Shown one piece after another: positions 29,009 through 29,081 of a stretch of DNA of 29,081 nt. Location: positions 1 through 29,081 of the IMG/VR virus record IMGVR_UViG_3300017697_002808. One strand, given 5' to 3'. The notes beneath the pieces were generated by a model that worked only from the letters and a program-made list of their open reading frames with translations, ran no database searches and had not been told where the DNA came from. A program made the translations under genes and the position numbers. Numbering within the stretch: the first letter of the stretch is position 1; each line of letters begins with the position of its first letter. The DNA comes from a virus.

Positions 29009-29081
29009 AGTGTGGCCGTTCTGACGGATAGTTCTTGCCAGGGTGCTCTTCTATACAGGCTCTTACGTCTGAGAAGCCCCA
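29001..29081 (-). CDS. C-terminal end of a gene entering from the right edge
   Basis: The frame is open from the window edge to TAA at 29001. The visible end reads GFSDVRACIEEHPGKNYPSE, then RPHYE. The stop lies inside the start of the 63-aa gene. Too short to assign. Confidence 0.55.
   Translation of the reverse strand, partial: WGFSDVRACIEEHPGKNYPSERPHYE

Noticed and set aside
1-29081. CRISPR arrays, insertion sequences, integrase or att sites
   Set aside because: No spaced direct repeats, transposase or integrase genes, or tRNA-linked duplications were seen by eye.

Overview
The window is a compact piece of a marine tailed-phage genome, or a metagenomic contig of one. It shows no bacterial housekeeping or structural (capsid/tail) genes. 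Genes are packed with ATGA, GTGA and TAATG stop/start overlaps, and almost everything is on the minus strand. The replication set (NrdA/NrdB, flap exonuclease, gp46/gp47-like SbcCD, UvsW-like helicase, PhoH, PolA-type polymerase, DnaG-type primase, DnaB-like helicase, split NAD ligase, ThyX) fits a large lytic marine phage distantly related to T4-like viruses, but with a family A polymerase. The TonB-dependent receptor, an IscU with an LPPVK motif, and Rz-type spanins point to a Gram-negative, probably gammaproteobacterial host. The host itself is an inference.

Layout. (1) 1-9718: nucleotide and recombination operon, read right to left: gene of unknown function, ssDNA-binding protein, gp47, gp46, Hjc-like nuclease, 5'-3' exonuclease, nrdA, small membrane protein, nrdB, 55-aa protein, and a TonB-dependent receptor that runs off the left edge. 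(2) 9759-12355: UvsW-like helicase (apparently with an ATA start), PhoH, a protein starting at TTG, and a 44-aa leader ORF. (3) 12352-18176: IscU, a membrane protein, PolA, primase, small conserved ORFs and the DnaB-like helicase. (4) 18192-24003: a multi-repeat HTH/Myb-like protein, the two ligase halves, a PC4-like protein, further HTH proteins, a MazZ-like diphosphohydrolase and small ORFs. (5) 24011-26878: SET-domain protein, ThyX and a lysis cassette (T4-type lysozyme, overlapping spanins). (6) 26916-27776: divergent promoters and the only plus-strand operon: a Myb-like protein, ribosomal protein bS21 and MazG. (7) 27766-29081: tRNA-Trp(CCA), a SleB-type hydrolase and several small ORFs.

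Regulation. Eight promoters with perfect TTGACA-17-TATAAT sequence are scattered through the window. They share an A-rich upstream tract and a partial TTGA-N8-TCAA dyad in the spacer. Two of them (23975-24003 and 26980-27008) place the predicted transcription start on the A of the ATG, so the mRNAs should be leaderless. A third abuts an ATG so closely that it cannot express the full ORF behind it. One leaderless operon encodes bS21, a protein of the 30S platform next to the anti-Shine-Dalgarno.

Most noteworthy: a phage-borne TonB-dependent receptor with an EF-hand-like loop, translationally coupled to the di-iron ribonucleotide reductase operon; a complete IscU scaffold; the shared promoter family with leaderless starts next to bS21; a split DNA ligase whose C-terminal half has nearly the same promoter-leader as a separate small gene; and a tRNA gene overlapping protein genes at both ends.
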